This document shows positions 16,611 through 25,083 of a stretch of DNA of 39,482 nt, piece after piece. Every line of letters begins with the position of its first letter. Position 1 is the first letter of the stretch. The notes beneath the pieces are model-generated. The model was not told where the DNA came from, did no database searches, and worked only from the letters and a program-made list of their open reading frames with translations. The stretch is taken from assembly GCA_964655225.1 (NCBI GenBank), contig CAZZMB010000020.1:1-39482 (forward strand), written 5' to 3'. The translations under genes and the position numbers were made by a program. The stretch comes from JAFMKE01 sp964655225. Lineage in GTDB: Bacteria > Bacteroidota > Bacteroidia > Chitinophagales > UBA8649.

Positions 16611-17192
16611 ATGAAGAAAGTATTTTTCATCTTTTTGTTTTTGATCACATTTGCCTCTGCACAGGTTGGTTTAGTTAACTTGACAGGAAAAGTTGTTAAT
16701 GGATCTACGCCAATATACAATGTTAGTATCGTAGATATTTCTTCCTATAAAGGGACTGTTACAGATGTATATGGCGCTTTCAAATTGACTGCTGCTGCTG
16801 GCGATACTATTAAATTTTCAAGTATCGGATATAAGTCTGTGAGCTATCAAGTGCCTGATACATTATCTAAAGACTACTTTCGAATATTGGTTAATATGGT
16901 CGCGGACACCTTTTTATTAAAGGAGGCAATGGTTGTTCCCTGGCCTCAGAATACGACTATGTTAAAACAGGCGATGTTGAATCAACGAGCAGAAAAACAA
17001 AAGATATCTCCATATGCCGGATTTATAGAGATAGAAGGTGACCCTGTAGCACCTGAGCCTAAACCTTTTGCTAACCCTATTTCCTTTATTTTTTCTAAAC
17101 TAAATAAGAAATCTCGGCAAGCAAAGAAAATGAGAAAGTATAGAGAAATTCTAAAGGAAGATGATGTTTATGTTCCTGAAACGATTTATTGA
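16611..17192 (+). CDS. CarboxypepD_reg-like exported protein
   Basis: A 193-residue protein with a signal peptide (about residues 1-17, ending ASA-Q) and one carboxypeptidase-regulatory-like beta-sandwich domain, seen in LTGKVVNGSTPIYNVSIVDI, GTVTDVYGAFKLTAAAGD and IKFSSIGYKS. Such domains occur at the start of SusC/TonB receptors and in small stand-alone periplasmic proteins; this one has no barrel. The C-terminal half is basic (NKKSRQAKKMRKYREILKE). The exact role is unknown. It ends 15 bases before the convergent OstA-like gene. Confidence 0.8.
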   Translation: MKKVFFIFLFLITFASAQVGLVNLTGKVVNGSTPIYNVSIVDISSYKGTVTDVYGAFKLTAAAGDTIKFSSIGYKSVSYQVPDTLSKDYFRILVNMVADTFLLKEAMVVPWPQNTTMLKQAMLNQRAEKQKISPYAGFIEIEGDPVAPEPKPFANPISFIFSKLNKKSRQAKKMRKYREILKEDDVYVPETIY

Positions 17193-17207
17193 GCCTAAAT
17201 GGACTTT

Positions 17208-18746
17208 TTATAAGTCGCCTTTGCCTTTCGGTCGTAGATCTTTAAACCAAGAGAAATCTTTGAGATATAGGTCGGTATCATTCATTTGACGCATTGGCGT
17301 GAAAATCGCTTCGGGTTCTTTAATAAAGCTTATCTTATCTACCTCTTTATTTACTATACTTACTTGAATTCTATCTGATATTGCATAGTTTCCACCAATA
17401 TATTCATCTTCATCATTCTGCCCAAAATAGAGGCTTTCAGCGTTCTTTTTTGATAGCATCGTCTTCATTTCATTATCCTCAAAGTATCCTGTAATCGATT
17501 TCCCTTTGATTTGGTTAAATAATTTACCTTTTGACAGCATACTTACAAAAGCATTTTCTACAAACCGAATTTCTTCTATTTGGTCATTGGCCATTTGTAA
17601 GTATATCGTATCGCCCATCATCTGGTTGTTTTCATTCCATAAAATAGGGTCATAGAAAATTCGCATTAGGCTATCGCTAAAGGAATAAAACAAGCTATCG
17701 CCAATACCTTGTATATCCTCTTTATAAATTCTAACATTGTTAAAACTCCAAAATTCTTTTTTTCCACTAAGTTCATTCTCCTTAGTATGAATAATATCGC
17801 CTTTTAAGAATAAAGTATCTTCTTCTTGCACAACCTTAAGCATGGGACGATTGTAGGCGATAATTTCTTGATTATTCTCAAAATATTCAGCTGAATTCCC
17901 TTCCATACCAGCCTCTATTTCGGTATCGACCCAGTCAAAGAAAATAAATGCTCTGCCATACCCTCTATAACGCTCGTAATAAAGGCTATCCGCATAAAGG
18001 GTCTGTGGATCGTTGCTAATCACAGTTCCTTTTCCAAAGCTTGCTATCTCATTACTTGTATCATAGCTACCTGCTATACAATAGATAGAGCTACTATCAT
18101 TGTATATGGTAGTAGGGCCGAAAAAAAGTGCCACGTTACTTTCAGTTAAGTAATGTAAAGTATCTGATTCTAAATGATAATTAGGGTCGGTGATGACAAC
18201 ATTTTCATTGAAATGAATGATTTTGTTATTCGTAAAGTAATAAGCACGCAAACTAGTCAATAAAGTGCTATCCATTTCTACTCTTCCGCTGTCTAAATAT
18301 GATCCAACATCTTGCTTGATATTGTAATATAGCACATCGCTATATAAAATCTTGTTGCCGTCTTCCATGCGTGCATCGCCAATTAGCTCAGCCGTTTTTG
18401 TTTTTCCGTTATAATTTAAGTTGTTCGAATAAGCATGTATACTGTCTTTTTCTTGAATATGAATATTTCCCCAAGCTTTTACGGTATTATCTACTTTGTA
18501 TATGTAGGCGCTGTCGCAAAACATCAAGGTGCTGTCTTGCTTTAGCTGAACAGCCCCAACTAATTTTCGAATTTGGGAGCCATCTTCTAAGGTGTTAAAC
18601 TCTAATTTGTCGGCATGCAAAATTTCTACCTCCGTGTAGGATGAGGTATCTTGAGTGACTTCAGTACTTGATAAATCAAAACTTTCCTGGGCAAGGGAGC
18701 TGAGTGACCAAAAACAGAATAAGATGACAAAACGCCAAGTAAGCAT
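17208..18746 (-). CDS. OstA-like (LptA-type) exported protein
   Basis: A roughly 512-residue exported protein built from the repeating short strands of the OstA/LptA beta-jellyroll, for example VEILHADKLEFN, MFCDSAYIYKVDNTVKAWGNIHI and ILYSDVLYYNIK. Proteins of this kind form the periplasmic LPS bridge or its accessory parts in Bacteroidota. The start is set at ATG 18746 because the longer reading uses TTG at 18755; the ATG gives a clean signal peptide ending SLAQ. It follows the MCE gene by 26 bases on the same strand. LptD, encoded in the divergent unit nearby, is the natural partner. Assignment as the LptA or LptC functional equivalent is inference. Confidence 0.85.
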   Translation of the reverse strand: MLTWRFVILFCFWSLSSLAQESFDLSSTEVTQDTSSYTEVEILHADKLEFNTLEDGSQIRKLVGAVQLKQDSTLMFCDSAYIYKVDNTVKAWGNIHIQEKDSIHAYSNNLNYNGKTKTAELIGDARMEDGNKILYSDVLYYNIKQDVGSYLDSGRVEMDSTLLTSLRAYYFTNNKIIHFNENVVITDPNYHLESDTLHYLTESNVALFFGPTTIYNDSSSIYCIAGSYDTSNEIASFGKGTVISNDPQTLYADSLYYERYRGYGRAFIFFDWVDTEIEAGMEGNSAEYFENNQEIIAYNRPMLKVVQEEDTLFLKGDIIHTKENELSGKKEFWSFNNVRIYKEDIQGIGDSLFYSFSDSLMRIFYDPILWNENNQMMGDTIYLQMANDQIEEIRFVENAFVSMLSKGKLFNQIKGKSITGYFEDNEMKTMLSKKNAESLYFGQNDEDEYIGGNYAISDRIQVSIVNKEVDKISFIKEPEAIFTPMRQMNDTDLYLKDFSWFKDLRPKGKGDL

Positions 18747-18772
18747 AGAAATCAAACGTTTTGAAGATTAAA

Positions 18773-19756
18773 TTATTCTAGGTCTTCAGCAGTAATTGGT
18801 GGAATTTCTTTTTTCTTCCCACCAAACACATTGATGTTGATATAACGTTTAGGGTTAATTCTAACATCATTTAAAAGGACATTAAGACTTTCAGTAGATT
18901 TTTCCAGATTGTCATACATTTCACGCTCATTAAGAAGCGCACCTAATGTATTATCCGAACTATTCATCTGACCTATAGTTTTTTGAAGAGAGGTGACGGT
19001 GCCGTTGACATTATTCAAGGTTTGCTCCAATTCTAGCTTATTAAGTGAAGCACTTAAATCTTTAAAATTGCTCATGATTTCATTAATGTTCTCCTCATTT
19101 CCTTTCAAGGTTGCTGTTAAGCTTTCTACATTTTTAAGCAAGGCATCTAAGGTTTCTAATTGACCATCTAATCGTTGATTAAGAATTGCTCCAGTTTTAT
19201 TGTATGTATCTAGGACACCATTCACTGATTGCAAGGTGTAATTTAAAGTCTGCTGGTTTTCATTCTCAAAATCAAACAATTGATTGATGTTATCCATGGT
19301 AGTACCAAGTTTTTCCGTAATCGGGGTTAATTCACCGCCGATTTCCTCAAATAAACTACCCTCAATTTTAGTGCTAATAGTATCCCCATCTTGATGAAAA
19401 TTAGTGGTTTTTTCATCATAAATAAGCTTTACATTCATTTCACCTAACAGATCTGCACTGAACAAAATTGCGACAGAATTTTCAGGAATTCTTATCTCAT
19501 CGGATATAATCATGAGCGCCAGAATTTTACCTCTATTCGGACCTTCACTAATTAACTCGAGCTCACCAATTTTACCTATTTGAAATCCATTGACTACGAT
19601 TGGATCTGATTTATACATTCCACCGACTTGATCGAAAATTGCGTAATAGGCAGAGTTATTATCAAAAAAACCTTTTCCTTTTAAAAAATTCATACCGAAT
19701 ATGAACATTGCGGCGACAACTATTACAAATAGAGCTACTTTGACTTCTTTTGACAC
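18773..19756 (-). CDS. MCE/MlaD-family lipid-transport protein
   Basis: A 327-residue inner-membrane-anchored protein: one N-terminal transmembrane helix (about residues 7-25), then an MCE domain (YYAIFDQVGGMYKSDPIVVNGFQIGKIGEL) and a long helical C-terminal stretch (about 150-300). MCE proteins form hexameric rings that carry lipids between the two membranes. The start is GTG at 19756: an in-frame TAA lies three codons upstream and no ATG precedes the transmembrane helix. The permease and ATPase partners (MlaE, MlaF) are not in the window. It lies between the amidase and the OstA-like gene on the same strand. Confidence 0.9.
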   Translation of the reverse strand: MSKEVKVALFVIVVAAMFIFGMNFLKGKGFFDNNSAYYAIFDQVGGMYKSDPIVVNGFQIGKIGELELISEGPNRGKILALMIISDEIRIPENSVAILFSADLLGEMNVKLIYDEKTTNFHQDGDTISTKIEGSLFEEIGGELTPITEKLGTTMDNINQLFDFENENQQTLNYTLQSVNGVLDTYNKTGAILNQRLDGQLETLDALLKNVESLTATLKGNEENINEIMSNFKDLSASLNKLELEQTLNNVNGTVTSLQKTIGQMNSSDNTLGALLNEREMYDNLEKSTESLNVLLNDVRINPKRYININVFGGKKKEIPPITAEDLE

Positions 19757-19778
19757 TTGATAGATGATTTAATTAGTT

Positions 19779-19786
19779 CAAAGTTA
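19779..19786 (-). promoter_or_regulatory. -7 promoter element of the MCE gene
   Basis: Reading the minus strand, TAACTTTG matches TAnnTTTG and ends 22 bases before the GTG start at 19756. It falls in the 105-base gap after the amidase gene, so the MCE and OstA-like genes may have their own transcript. No -33 TTG is seen at the usual spacing. Confidence 0.4.
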
Positions 19787-19861
19787 AACAAAAAAATTAC
19801 TACCTTCTTTATAAATAAAGCGGAAAGTAATAGACTCACGAAAATGATTAAATTGAGGCAG

Positions 19862-20944
19862 CTAGTTGTTGTATACCTGAACGCGTTTATCTGCTTCATA
19901 GGCCACAATATATGCGCCCTTATACCCTTTTGTAGTAACATTGTTTAAGTCAGCTGAAGCGGACTTATAACTCTTGTAGCTATTAACTATGTAACGATAA
20001 ATACCATTACTGGCTTGTTCGACAGTCACATTGCTAAAGTCCTGATAAACTTTAGCGTTATTATTTGCCTTGTGTTTAGATGCGTATACTTGAATCCGGA
20101 AAACTCTTCCTTGAGGGTAAGTGTATTCTTCTTGTTCGTTTAGTTGAACTTGTTTATTTTTTTCATTTTCTACCCATTTAGCATCTACAAATTCTTTGTA
20201 ATCCTTAATCGCTCTGTAAACGGCGGATGCCATATAGTCTTGACCTTGGAGAGAATTAAGGAATTTTTCTTCTTCTGGATTAGACAAAAATCCTAATTCA
20301 ATCAATATACTGGGCATGGTCGTTTTGTATAAAACATAAAAACCAGCTTGGCGAACGCCTCTGTTGTGCCGAGATACTCGATTTTCAAATTGGTCTTGAA
20401 CTTCCGATGCTAAAAAAATACTTTGGTCGAGATAGGCATTTTGAGCCATGCTCATCATAATGTGTCCTTCTGGCGAATTGGGGTTAAATTTATAATGTTC
20501 AGCATGATTATCCTCTAATTCAATAACTGCATTTTCACGTTTTGCAACATTTAAATTAGCCTCAGATTTATGAAGGCCCAATACAAAAGTTTCAGTGCCA
20601 TGTGCACTGGAGCTTCCTGCAGAATTAGCATGAATAGAAATAAAAAGATCTGCATTGTTTTTATTAGCAATAGCGGAGCGCTCATGCAACTCTAAAAATA
20701 CATCTGCATCTCTAGTTAGAATGATCTCAACATCTGGAAAGTTTTGTTTAACGTAATCGGCAGTTTTTTGAGCAATACTCAAGACTATATTTTTCTCTTG
20801 TATTCCTGTAATGCCTATTGCTCCTGGGTCTTTTCCTCCGTGGCCAGCATCAATAATGACTTTTTTTAGGCCTTGTGCAGTTCCTTGTAATGGTGAAAAG
20901 AACAAACCAAATGCAAGAATTAGAAATAATCGTATCGTATTCAC
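19862..20944 (-). CDS. N-acetylmuramoyl-L-alanine amidase with SPOR-like C-terminus
   Basis: A zinc amidase (Amidase_3) that cuts the stem peptide from MurNAc, normally during cell separation. Visible motifs are VIIDAGHGGKDPGA (first zinc ligand), a conserved glutamate region EKNIVLSIAQK, LFISIHANS and the catalytic SILIELGFLSNPEEE. The C-terminal 75 residues (FRIQVYASKHKANNNA, then a YRYIVNSYKSYKSA segment) look like a SPOR domain that would bind denuded septal peptidoglycan. No ATG is available: I place the start at GTG 20944, which gives a compact signal peptide, but TTG at 20977, directly after an in-frame stop, is possible. It is divergent from lptD. Confidence 0.9.
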   Translation of the reverse strand: MNTIRLFLILAFGLFFSPLQGTAQGLKKVIIDAGHGGKDPGAIGITGIQEKNIVLSIAQKTADYVKQNFPDVEIILTRDADVFLELHERSAIANKNNADLFISIHANSAGSSSAHGTETFVLGLHKSEANLNVAKRENAVIELEDNHAEHYKFNPNSPEGHIMMSMAQNAYLDQSIFLASEVQDQFENRVSRHNRGVRQAGFYVLYKTTMPSILIELGFLSNPEEEKFLNSLQGQDYMASAVYRAIKDYKEFVDAKWVENEKNKQVQLNEQEEYTYPQGRVFRIQVYASKHKANNNAKVYQDFSNVTVEQASNGIYRYIVNSYKSYKSASADLNNVTTKGYKGAYIVAYEADKRVQVYNN

Positions 20945-21036
20945 GTTATAAGTTTTATTTTTGCTAAATAAATTCAACTATTTAGGTTTATTTATTCTAT
21001 AAGTCCTACGTAAAAGTAAAATTACATTAAAACACA

Positions 21037-23676
21037 TTGTATAAACAATCCTACAAATCAACAATTTCTCGTTTGCTGTACCTTTTTCTAGTACACTTCT
21101 TGTTTCATATGCAAGTACTTTGCCAAACTTTTGCAAGTGATACATTAGCGGAGAAGAATCTGAGGCTTATAGAAAACCAATTGGATACGGGTGCTATTGA
21201 TTCTTCTCAGAATATAACGCTAATTGATACAGTGGATATTGTCTATGATGATGGGGATATTGATGGCCCGATTAATTATCATGCTGCTGATTCAATAGTT
21301 TATGATATGAAAAATCAAAAGCTTTATTTGTACGGCAATGCTTACATGAAGTACACAGATATTGAGCTTAATAGTGAACAAATCGAATATGACTGGGTGA
21401 GCGGCACCTTAATATCTAGAGGGAAAATAGGGCCTGATGGTGATTTAGAATCTCCCGCAATGTTTAGTGAAAAAAGTGGAGAATATGAGGCAGATAGTAT
21501 GCAATACAATTTCAAAACCAAAAAAGGTAGAACTTTTGATATTGTTTCTGAGCAGGATGGCGCATATATTCATAGTGAGATTGTTCAAAAAAATGAATTT
21601 GATGAGTGGTATGGGTTTAAAACAAAGTATACAACCTGCACCAATAAGGAACATCCTCATTTTTATCTTGGAGCAAAAAAAAGTAAGGTTATACCCGATA
21701 AGGTAATGGTAACTGGTCCAGTTAACTTGGTTGTTGCAGATGTGAGCACGCCGTTATATCTTCCCTTTGGTATTTTTCCAACCAAAACAGGAAGAAGAAG
21801 TGGTATTGTTATGCCACAATATGGTGAACAACCCAGCCTGGGGTTCTTTCTTAAAGATGGGGGTTATTTTTGGGCGGTAAATGATAATTTATCCTTAACA
21901 TTTTTAGGGGAGGTTTACACAAGAGGTCGATTCGGTTTATCGGTAAATGCAAATTATCGTAAAATATACAAGTTTAACGGTGCATTGAATTTACAATATT
22001 TTAGAACTCCACCTAATGATCGGTTTTTATCTAATGATGGTTTAAATAATGATTTCAGTATTGATTGGAGACATACAATGGATTCGAAAGCAAGACCAAA
22101 TAATACCTTTAGTGCTAGTGTGAGCGGCCGTTCAAGTAGCTATAACTCGAATAGTCTTCAAACCACCGAACAGTTACTGGAAGTTCAGGTCAATTCTAAC
22201 CTTAATTATACACGCCGACTAGGTAAAATTAACAGCAGTTTTCAAATCAGTGCCAGACACAATCAAAATTTCAGAAACAACACAATTAATATTACGCTAC
22301 CTGAAATATCTTTTAATGCTAGTCGTTTTACGCCTTTTCAACGTAAAATCCAAACAGATAAGAAGGCGTTTTATGAAAAGATTGGGTTTGTGTATACTGC
22401 AAGAACAAAAGCGGCTATTTCCACTATAGACTCTTTATTATTTACTCCAGAAAGTCTGGATGAACTTCAGTTTGGTGTGATCCAGACAGCTTCTGTAGAT
22501 ATCCCATTTAACTTGTTTAAATACTTTGTTGTGAAACCCTCTTTTAGCTTCAATGAAAGATGGTATATAAAAGAAGAAACGAAGTTCTATGCTGCGAATC
22601 AGACAGTGGAGAGTACTTTTAGTAATGGATTTTATGGAGTGCGGGATTTTAATTTTAATACTTCTATTTCAACCACAGTAACTGGGCTGTATAATTTTAA
22701 GACTAAGCGCTTGAAAGCCATTCGTCATGTAGTAAAGCCTACCATAAATTACACATTTAGGCCTGATTTTGGCGAGGAACGTTGGGGGTACTATGACACC
22801 TATGTTAATGATGATACAGGCTTAGAAGTGGATTACAGTAAATATGCATTTTTAAATAATTTATACGGAACTCCTGGCCGGGGACTCCAGAATCTATTGA
22901 CCCTTAATATTCGAAATAATATTGAAATGAAGGTAGTGGATAAGAAGGATACTTTGGGTGGGTTAAAGAAAGTTCCGCTATTGGAGCAATTTAATGTTGG
23001 TCTAGGCTACGATTTTACCGCCGATTCTCTCAAAATTCGACCGTTGGTTTTCTCTGCTCAGTCAAGTATTTTTAAAAATCTTTTATCCTGGAATGTAGGA
23101 GCGAGGTTTGATGCCTATGCCTTGAATGAGAATCGGGTTAAAATTAATGAAAGTCACTTTAGTAAAAACAGACGATTACTTCGCTTTGACAATGCTTTTG
23201 CATCTCTTCAGATGAATTTTTCTGGTAAGTCGACCAATGAGGCCCAATCTAATCCTAGTTATGGAACCATCGAAGAACGTGCATATATTGCAAATAACCC
23301 TGCATTATTTTATGACTTTAATGTCCCGTGGTCTTTGTCTGTAGGGTATCGTATGAATATTACTAAAGGGGTGTCTGGAAATATCGATAGTACCTTAATC
23401 ACTGCTAATGTATTGACTTTTGGTGGACATATTAACTTGACTCCTAAATGGCAAATTAATTTGACATCAGGTTTTGATATTAGGAATAAGGAGATTACCT
23501 TAACAAATGTTAGGGTTGAGCGAGATTTGCATTGTTGGGTTTTGGCATTTAATTGGACTGCTTTTCCATTAATTAGACAAACTTATTCAATAGATTTGCA
23601 TGTGAAATCACCTATTTTACAAGAGTTAAAATTGAGTCGTAAACAGCCTCCAGGCACTACTACATCAGTGTTTTGA
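21037..23676 (+). CDS. lptD: LPS-assembly outer-membrane protein LptD
   Basis: An 879-residue protein with a signal peptide, an N-terminal OstA-type jellyroll (about residues 80-200, INYHAADSIVYDMKNQKLYL then YMKYTDIELNSEQIEYDW) and a long C-terminal beta-barrel. The junction YLPFGIFPTKTGRRSGIVMP is a strong LptD landmark. LptD with LptE inserts LPS into the outer leaflet. The start is TTG at 21037: an in-frame TAA lies at 21028-21030, and the first ATG (21109) falls inside the signal-peptide hydrophobic core. A single clear cysteine region (YTTCTNKEH) follows the jellyroll, so disulfide architecture differs from the E. coli protein. DUF3820 and heptose kinase genes follow at once. Confidence 0.92.
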   Translation: MYKQSYKSTISRLLYLFLVHFLFHMQVLCQTFASDTLAEKNLRLIENQLDTGAIDSSQNITLIDTVDIVYDDGDIDGPINYHAADSIVYDMKNQKLYLYGNAYMKYTDIELNSEQIEYDWVSGTLISRGKIGPDGDLESPAMFSEKSGEYEADSMQYNFKTKKGRTFDIVSEQDGAYIHSEIVQKNEFDEWYGFKTKYTTCTNKEHPHFYLGAKKSKVIPDKVMVTGPVNLVVADVSTPLYLPFGIFPTKTGRRSGIVMPQYGEQPSLGFFLKDGGYFWAVNDNLSLTFLGEVYTRGRFGLSVNANYRKIYKFNGALNLQYFRTPPNDRFLSNDGLNNDFSIDWRHTMDSKARPNNTFSASVSGRSSSYNSNSLQTTEQLLEVQVNSNLNYTRRLGKINSSFQISARHNQNFRNNTINITLPEISFNASRFTPFQRKIQTDKKAFYEKIGFVYTARTKAAISTIDSLLFTPESLDELQFGVIQTASVDIPFNLFKYFVVKPSFSFNERWYIKEETKFYAANQTVESTFSNGFYGVRDFNFNTSISTTVTGLYNFKTKRLKAIRHVVKPTINYTFRPDFGEERWGYYDTYVNDDTGLEVDYSKYAFLNNLYGTPGRGLQNLLTLNIRNNIEMKVVDKKDTLGGLKKVPLLEQFNVGLGYDFTADSLKIRPLVFSAQSSIFKNLLSWNVGARFDAYALNENRVKINESHFSKNRRLLRFDNAFASLQMNFSGKSTNEAQSNPSYGTIEERAYIANNPALFYDFNVPWSLSVGYRMNITKGVSGNIDSTLITANVLTFGGHINLTPKWQINLTSGFDIRNKEITLTNVRVERDLHCWVLAFNWTAFPLIRQTYSIDLHVKSPILQELKLSRKQPPGTTTSVF

Positions 23677-23677
23677 T

Positions 23678-23887
23678 ATGCATTATTTAGAAGAATTAGT
23701 TCAATCAAAAATGCCTTATGGCAAGTATAAAGGTCGCGTACTTTGCGACCTGCCAGAGTATTACTTGGTTTGGTACCATTCAAAAGGTTTTCCTAAGGGT
23801 AAATTGGGAGAACAATTAGCAACCATGTATGAAATTAAGCTAAATGGACTGGAATATTTGTTAAAGCCTTTAAGAAGTAAATTGTAA
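23678..23887 (+). CDS. DUF3820 small protein
   Basis: A 69-residue protein matching DUF3820: MPYGKYKGRVLCDLPEYYLVWYHSKGFPKGKLGEQLATMYEIK. The family has a conserved (M/T)PFGKYKG...LP..YL.W pattern and is widespread but uncharacterised in most bacteria. The gene starts one base after the lptD stop and ends nine bases before the heptose kinase gene, so it is in that operon. No signal peptide or membrane segment is seen, so it is cytoplasmic. Its role next to LPS genes is unknown. Confidence 0.88.
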   Translation: MHYLEELVQSKMPYGKYKGRVLCDLPEYYLVWYHSKGFPKGKLGEQLATMYEIKLNGLEYLLKPLRSKL

Positions 23888-23896
23888 TTTTACCTG

Positions 23897-24874
23897 ATGT
23901 TGAATGTCAATGATTTTCAAAACGATGCTTTTAAGGATTTACAAATCCTAGTGATAGGAGATGCTATGATTGATCGATATTATTACGGTCACATTGAAAG
24001 AATGAGTCCTGAAGCGGATGTGCCGATCGTTGATGTGAATCAAGTAGATAATCGCTTAGGAGGCGCTGCGAATGTTGCATTGAATATTGCCAAGCTCGGA
24101 GCAAAGGCTCACCTCATAACGATTACGGGCGAAGATGAAGAACGAAATCTCTTTAGTGAATTGCTCGATAAAGAGGGGATTCACTATTCACTGTTGGAGG
24201 CACCTCGAAGAACTACCATCAAAACAAGGGTGTATAACGATAACGAATATGTCATGCGATTTGACATAGAGGATACCTATGATTTAGAGGATCAAGTGCA
24301 AAAGGAACTATTGGCGAATATTAAATCAGCTTGCGAATCTATTCCATTTGATGCCATCATTCTTCAAGATTATAATAAAGGGGTTTTAACGCCTAAAAGT
24401 ATTTATGCGATTATGCGTTATGCGCGGAAAAACAATATCCTTGTTGCTGCAGATCCAAAAGAAAAAAACTTTTTTGAGTATCAAGAAGTTGATTTATTTA
24501 AACCAAATTTAAAAGAATTAAATAGTGCTTTTAATAAGTCTGTCAAAGGAGCGAATGAAATGGAGTTGAAGTCTTTGTGTACTGAATTGAGGAGCCGTTT
24601 GGCATGTAAGAATATTCTTTTGACTTTGGCGAAAGATGGGGCAGTAGCTCTCAGCAATGATGAGTTCCTTAAGGTCGAAGCTCATGAGAGGAAGGTCGTG
24701 GATGTTTCAGGAGCTGGCGACACCGTTATCGCTATGGCTTGTTTACTTCTAGCACTTAAATTTCCTATTAGTAAAATTCTGTATTACAGCAATCTAGCAG
24801 GAGGTTTAGTTATTGAGGAAAGAGGGGTGAAAGCTTTAGACCTTAAAATTTGGGAATCTAGTTTAGGGATTTAA
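23897..24874 (+). CDS. rfaE1: D-glycero-beta-D-manno-heptose-7-phosphate kinase (RfaE1 type)
   Basis: A 325-residue PfkB-family kinase that phosphorylates heptose-7-phosphate at C1 in ADP-heptose synthesis for LPS core. Landmarks are LVIGDAMIDRYYYGHIERMSPEADVPI, the sugar-binding RLGGAANVALNIAKLGA, the segment LQDYNKGVL and the catalytic DVSGAGDTVIAMA loop. It corresponds only to the N-terminal kinase half of the bifunctional E. coli HldE; the adenylyltransferase half is absent and must be encoded elsewhere. Being in one operon with lptD fits an LPS role. Its stop overlaps the convergent small gene by four bases (TTAA). Confidence 0.9.
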   Translation: MLNVNDFQNDAFKDLQILVIGDAMIDRYYYGHIERMSPEADVPIVDVNQVDNRLGGAANVALNIAKLGAKAHLITITGEDEERNLFSELLDKEGIHYSLLEAPRRTTIKTRVYNDNEYVMRFDIEDTYDLEDQVQKELLANIKSACESIPFDAIILQDYNKGVLTPKSIYAIMRYARKNNILVAADPKEKNFFEYQEVDLFKPNLKELNSAFNKSVKGANEMELKSLCTELRSRLACKNILLTLAKDGAVALSNDEFLKVEAHERKVVDVSGAGDTVIAMACLLLALKFPISKILYYSNLAGGLVIEERGVKALDLKIWESSLGI

Positions 24875-25035
24875 GACAACTTGTCCATTTCCTTCAGAAT
24901 TTCTTCTGCTTCTGCTTGCTTTGAATCACTAGCTTTTCTGTCTATTTTGGATAAACGATAGGCTTCAGCTGTTACTTTTTCATATCGCTCTTGAAGCTTC
25001 TCTAAAGGTGTTTTCTTTTTGAATAATCCGAACAT
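24871..25035 (-). CDS. Small Lacal_2735-like helical protein
   Basis: A 54-residue open frame reading MFGLFKKKTPLEKLQERYEK at its start, then a charged helix with RKASDSKQAEAEEIL, ending MDKLS. The MFGLFKKK opening, the RxASD segment and the E/K-rich helix match the short Bacteroidota proteins named Lacal_2735 family. Function is unknown; it is soluble and probably helical. The stop overlaps the heptose kinase stop in the four bases TTAA, and it lies 48 bases after sufD on the same strand, so it may be read from the suf transcript. Family naming is from memory of the motif. Confidence 0.75.
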   Translation of the reverse strand: MFGLFKKKTPLEKLQERYEKVTAEAYRLSKIDRKASDSKQAEAEEILKEMDKLS

Positions 25036-25083
25036 AAGCAATCTATTTTTAAGTATAACAAGAAAGTCCGCAAGATGTTTGAT

